Source of the DNA: [Bacillus] selenitireducens MLS10
GTDB lineage: Bacteria > Bacillota > Bacilli > Bacillales > Salisediminibacteriaceae
DNA: 64,000 nt
Assembly (NCBI RefSeq): GCF_000093085.1
Contig: NC_014219.1
Span: forward strand, 1,240,001-1,304,000
Direction of reading: 5' to 3'
The notes beneath the pieces were generated by a model. It was not told the origin of the DNA. It saw only the letters and a program-made list of their open reading frames with translations, and did not search any database. Within the stretch, counting starts at the first letter, position 1, and every line of letters begins with the position of its first letter. The position numbers were made by a program, and so were the translations under genes. Shown here in pieces: positions 60,896 to 64,000 of this stretch.

Positions 60896-61657
60896 ATGGT
60901 AAAAATCAATCGGCCGGAACCTTTTTTCTTTGAAGGAGGACCCCGTGCGGTCCTCCTTCTCCACGGGTTTACCGGGAACTCCGCAGACGTCCGCATGATG
61001 GGACGCTATTTAAACAAGCACGGCTATACCTGTTACGCCCCGCATATGAGCGGGCATGGTGAGCCGCCGGAAGAACTCGTAAAGACGAGAGCCGGGCAAT
61101 GGTATGAAGATGTTGTTGACGCATACCGGCACCTCCAGCATAAGGGCTATACGGATATTGCCGTCGGCGGATTGTCGATGGGCGGGGTGATGAGTCTGAA
61201 GCTTGGTATGGAACATCCGGTGAAAGGGATTTTCCCGATGTGCGCCCCGATGTTTTTGAACAGTGTTGAAGAGATGCACCAGGGAGTGCTCGCCTTCGCC
61301 AAAGAATACAAAGAGCTCGACGGCATCAAAGGGGAAGCCCTTGAACGGGAAATGGCGGCCTTTGAAGGCACGCCGATCGAAACGATCAAGTCGCTGAATA
61401 CCTTCATTGGTGAAGTCAAAGAAGAGATTGATTTGATCTATACCCCGACCCTTGTGGTCCAGGGCGTCAAAGATGACGTCGTGGGTCCGGAAAGTGCCGA
61501 ATGGATCCACGATCATGTGGAAACCGACGATAAAAAACTGATCTGGTATAAAGAGTCCGGCCACGTCGTCACTCTCGACAAGGAGAAGGATCAGCTGCAT
61601 GAAGATGTACATGCCTTCCTTGAGCGGCTTGACTGGACGGTTGGCCACGACCGTTAA
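60896..61657 (+). CDS. Carboxylesterase, Est30/YvaK type
   Basis: A 253-residue monoacylglycerol-lipase-like carboxylesterase. The nucleophile Ser94 is in GLSMGG, the oxyanion segment is LLLHGFTGNSADVR, and the remaining triad is in VQGVKDDVVGP (Asp) and ESGHVVTLD (His). Ser94 has the same number as in Geobacillus Est30, and the gene sits just before rnr as B. subtilis yvaK does. It cleaves short-chain esters in that family. It follows the first hydrolase by 19 bases, so the two are probably co-transcribed. Confidence 0.9.
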   Translation: MVKINRPEPFFFEGGPRAVLLLHGFTGNSADVRMMGRYLNKHGYTCYAPHMSGHGEPPEELVKTRAGQWYEDVVDAYRHLQHKGYTDIAVGGLSMGGVMSLKLGMEHPVKGIFPMCAPMFLNSVEEMHQGVLAFAKEYKELDGIKGEALEREMAAFEGTPIETIKSLNTFIGEVKEEIDLIYTPTLVVQGVKDDVVGPESAEWIHDHVETDDKKLIWYKESGHVVTLDKEKDQLHEDVHAFLERLDWTVGHDR

Positions 61658-61684
61658 ACGAATGGAACATGAAAGGAGTTTGTT

Positions 61685-64000
61685 ATGCAGGATACATTAC
61701 CGGGGAAAATTCTCCACTACCTGAAACACGATGCAGCCAAACCGCAATCGATCAAGGATCTTGAACAGCACTTTGTCCTTGACGGTGCGGAAGAATACAA
61801 ACTGTTAATCCAGACATTGAATGAACTTGAAGAAGCAGGGGATGTTGTCCGCACCCGGACAAACCGCTACGGCGTCCCGGAAAAAATGGATCTGATCCGG
61901 GGCACGGTCATCATGAACCCCCGCGGCTTTGCGTTCATCAAGACGGAAGAAGGCATGGATGATGTCTTCATTCCGCCGACAGAACTGAATAATGCAATGA
62001 ATGATGACCTCGTGCTCGTCCGGTTTAACAGCCGTTCAAGCGGCTCGCGTCCGGAAGGGACCGTCGTGCGGATTTTGAAGCGCGGGGTCGCCCGTACCGT
62101 CGGCACTTACAGTGACGAGAAGCATTACGGTTTCGTCGTCAGTGACGACAAACGGATCCCGGCGGATATCTTCATCCCGAAAGGCCAGTCCCTTGGCGCA
62201 GTGGACGGTCATAAAGTCCTCGTCGAGGTGACGAAATACCCCGAAGGCGGCAAGAATGCCGAAGGTCACGTCATCAAAGTGCTCGGGCATAAAAACGACC
62301 CCGGGGTGGATATCCTCTCTGTGATTCATAAGCACGGTCTGCCGGGCGAATTTGCCGAAGAGACGATCGCTCACGCCAACGAGGTGCCGGAATCGATCAG
62401 TGAAGCGGATCTTGTAGGTCGCAGAGACTTGCGTGATGAAGTGATTGTGACGATTGACGGGGCGGATGCCAAGGACCTCGATGATGCGGTCCAGGTCAAG
62501 ACGCTCGACAATGGCAACATGGAACTCGGCGTGCATATCGCCGACGTCTCGCACTATGTCACAGAAGGTTCAGCCATTGATACCGAGGCTTCGGAGCGGG
62601 CGACGAGCTGTTATTTGACAGACCGTGTCATCCCGATGATCCCCCATCGCCTATCGAACGGAATCTGTTCACTGAACCCGCAGGTGGACCGCCTGACGAT
62701 GTCTTGCGTCATGGAAATCGATTCGGCAGGAACCGTCGTGAACCATGAGATCTTTGAAAGTGTGATCCGCACGACGGAACGGATGACCTACGATGCGGTC
62801 CGGGATATTCTCGTCGATGAGGATCCGGAGACGATCGGGCGGTATGAGGATCTCGTTCCGATGTTTAAAGAGATGGAGAAGCTCGCAGAGCGACTTCGTC
62901 GCGGCCGGTTTGACCGGGGTGCCATCGATTTTGATTTCAAAGAAGCGGAAGTCGAAGTGGACGGAGAAGGCAATCCGGTGGATGTTGTCATCCGGCAGCG
63001 AAGCGTGGCCGAGAAGCTGATTGAAGAGTTCATGCTCGCAGCCAACGAAACCGTCGCGGAGCATTTTCACTGGATGAAAGTGCCGTTTGTCTACCGGATC
63101 CACGAAGATCCTGATGAAGAGAAGCTCCAAACCTTTCTCGAGTTCATTACGAACTTTGGGTATACCGTCAAAGGGAAAGGCAACTCGATTCACCCGCGGG
63201 CTCTCCAGGAGCTGCTTGAAGAGATCAAAGGTGAACCGGAAGAGGCTGTCATCAGCCGCGTGATGCTCCGTTCGATGAAGCAGGCACGCTATGAACCGGT
63301 AAATGCCGGACACTTCGGCCTTTCATCTGAGTTCTATACCCATTTCACATCACCGATCCGCCGTTACCCGGATCTGATTGTTCATCGTCTGATTCGCACC
63401 TATCTGATCCATGGCAAAACCGATGACAAGACCATCAGTAAATGGCAGGAAGCCCTCCCTGAGATCACCCGTCATTCATCCGAGATGGAACGCCGTGCAG
63501 AGGAAGCGGAACGGGAGACCGATGAACTGAAAAAAGTGCAGTACATGATGGACAAAGTCGGAGAAGAGTTCACCGGCGTCATCAGCGGGGTAACCGGATT
63601 CGGTCTGTTTGTGGAACTGCAAAACACGATTGAAGGTCTCGTCCATGTCAGTTACCTGACGGATGATTACTATCACTACGATGAAAAACAGTACGTGATG
63701 ATCGGCGAGCGGACAGGCAACGTCTTCCGGCTCGGTGATGAGATTGATGTCCGAGTCATCAGTGTCAATCAGGATGAGCGGGCCATTGACTTTGAAGTGA
63801 TCGGCATGAAGCCGCGTAAAGCGTCCCGAAAGCAGCGTCCGAAAGTGATCGATGGACAGGCCGGATCAGCGGATAAGCCGAATAAAGGAAAGAAACCGGC
63901 TGTAAAACCGGATGGCAAGGCGGCAGGAGAAGGCAAAAGCAAACTTGCGAAAAAAAGGAATCGCGGTAAAAAGCGCCCGTTCTACGACAGTGCACCGAAA
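61685..64000 (+). CDS. rnr: Ribonuclease R, 3' end cut off by the window
   Basis: 772 codons are present without a stop; the gene runs past base 64000. The order is an N-terminal winged helix (about 1-65), two cold-shock-like domains (about 70-230), the RNB catalytic domain from about 245 with the acidic cluster in [14 protein letters not shown] and [26 protein letters not shown], and an S1 domain ([24 protein letters not shown]) near 630-710. A Lys/Arg-rich tail follows. RNase R degrades structured RNA 3' to 5' and serves trans-translation; smpB normally lies next, outside the window. GAAAGGAG precedes ATG 61685. Confidence 0.96.
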   Translation, partial: MQDTLPGKILHYLKHDAAKPQSIKDLEQHFVLDGAEEYKLLIQTLNELEEAGDVVRTRTNRYGVPEKMDLIRGTVIMNPRGFAFIKTEEGMDDVFIPPTELNNAMNDDLVLVRFNSRSSGSRPEGTVVRILKRGVARTVGTYSDEKHYGFVVSDDKRIPADIFIPKGQSLGAVDGHKVLVEVTKYPEGGKNAEGHVIKVLGHKNDPGVDILSVIHKHGLPGEFAEETIAHANEVPESISEADLVGRRDLRDEVIVTIDGADAKDLDDAVQVKTLDNGNMELGVHIADVSHYVTEGSAIDTEASERATSCYLTDRVIPMIPHRLSNGICSLNPQVDRLTMSCVMEIDSAGTVVNHEIFESVIRTTERMTYDAVRDILVDEDPETIGRYEDLVPMFKEMEKLAERLRRGRFDRGAIDFDFKEAEVEVDGEGNPVDVVIRQRSVAEKLIEEFMLAANETVAEHFHWMKVPFVYRIHEDPDEEKLQTFLEFITNFGYTVKGKGNSIHPRALQELLEEIKGEPEEAVISRVMLRSMKQARYEPVNAGHFGLSSEFYTHFTSPIRRYPDLIVHRLIRTYLIHGKTDDKTISKWQEALPEITRHSSEMERRAEEAERETDELKKVQYMMDKVGEEFTGVISGVTGFGLFVELQNTIEGLVHVSYLTDDYYHYDEKQYVMIGERTGNVFRLGDEIDVRVISVNQDERAIDFEVIGMKPRKASRKQRPKVIDGQAGSADKPNKGKKPAVKPDGKAAGEGKSKLAKKRNRGKKRPFYDSAPK

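Overview
The window looks like the chromosome of a low-to-moderate GC Bacillota, family Bacillaceae. Gene order follows the Bacillus subtilis hpf-secA-prfB-ftsEX-ctpB-minJ-uvrBA-yvlBCD-hprK-lgt-yvoD-ppaX-yvoF-his-trxB-rapZ-yvcK-whiA-crh-clpP-rpoN-cggR-gapA-pgk-tpiA-gpmI-eno-secG-rnr block. Promoters are SigA type with strong Shine-Dalgarno sites and several TTG/GTG starts. Many proteins are rich in Asp and Glu, which would fit a halophilic or alkaliphilic bacillus, but that is inference from composition. No rRNA, tRNA, CRISPR array, insertion sequence or prophage was seen.

Layout. 1-2.4 kb: the 5' end of a neopullulanase-type amylase gene with promoter and operator, a small gene coupled to an ssb gene, a cold-shock gene and hpf. 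2.5-5.6 kb: ptsG and glcT on the minus strand with an RNA antiterminator/terminator leader. 5.8-17.8 kb: secA, prfB (programmed +1 frameshift), yvjA, cccB, ftsE-ftsX-M23 hydrolase, ctpB and minJ (envelope, secretion, division). 17.8-28.9 kb: uvrB-uvrA behind a LexA-like box, yvlB-yvlC-yvlD, hprK-lgt-yvoD-ppaX-yvoF. 29.1-35.6 kb: the complete histidine operon hisZGDBHAF(IE). 35.6-37.8 kb: a minus-strand pair, an isoprenylcysteine-methyltransferase-like protein and a CrtI-family carotenoid enzyme. 38-45 kb: trxB, rapZ-yvcK-whiA-crh, clpP (minus, CtsR-like box) and rpoN. 45.2-52.5 kb: cggR-gapA-pgk-tpiA-gpmI-eno, the lower glycolytic operon. 52.6-59.7 kb: an accessory segment with a LysR regulator divergent from an ABC importer (ATPase, frameshifted lipoprotein, fused permease), a beta-CASP-like metallo-hydrolase and a Gfo/Idh/MocA oxidoreductase. 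59.8-64 kb: secG, two tandem alpha/beta hydrolases and rnr, which runs off the right edge.

How the genes work together. Much of the window concerns carbon flow and its control: glucose uptake (PtsG) under GlcT antitermination, HPr kinase/phosphorylase with its pyrophosphatase PpaX and the HPr paralogue Crh, and CggR with the trioses-to-phosphoenolpyruvate operon. A second theme is the envelope: SecA, SecG, Lgt, FtsEX with its probable LytM-domain hydrolase, CtpB and MinJ.

The least explained parts are the LysR/ABC/beta-CASP/oxidoreductase segment (substrate unknown, one gene frameshifted at a C6 tract), a terminator between the predicted cggR promoter and the CggR operator, a 370-bp trxB-rapZ gap with its own strong terminator, and a perfect palindrome over the trxB promoter. 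Family assignments come from reading motifs and from memory of gene order; no database search was run.
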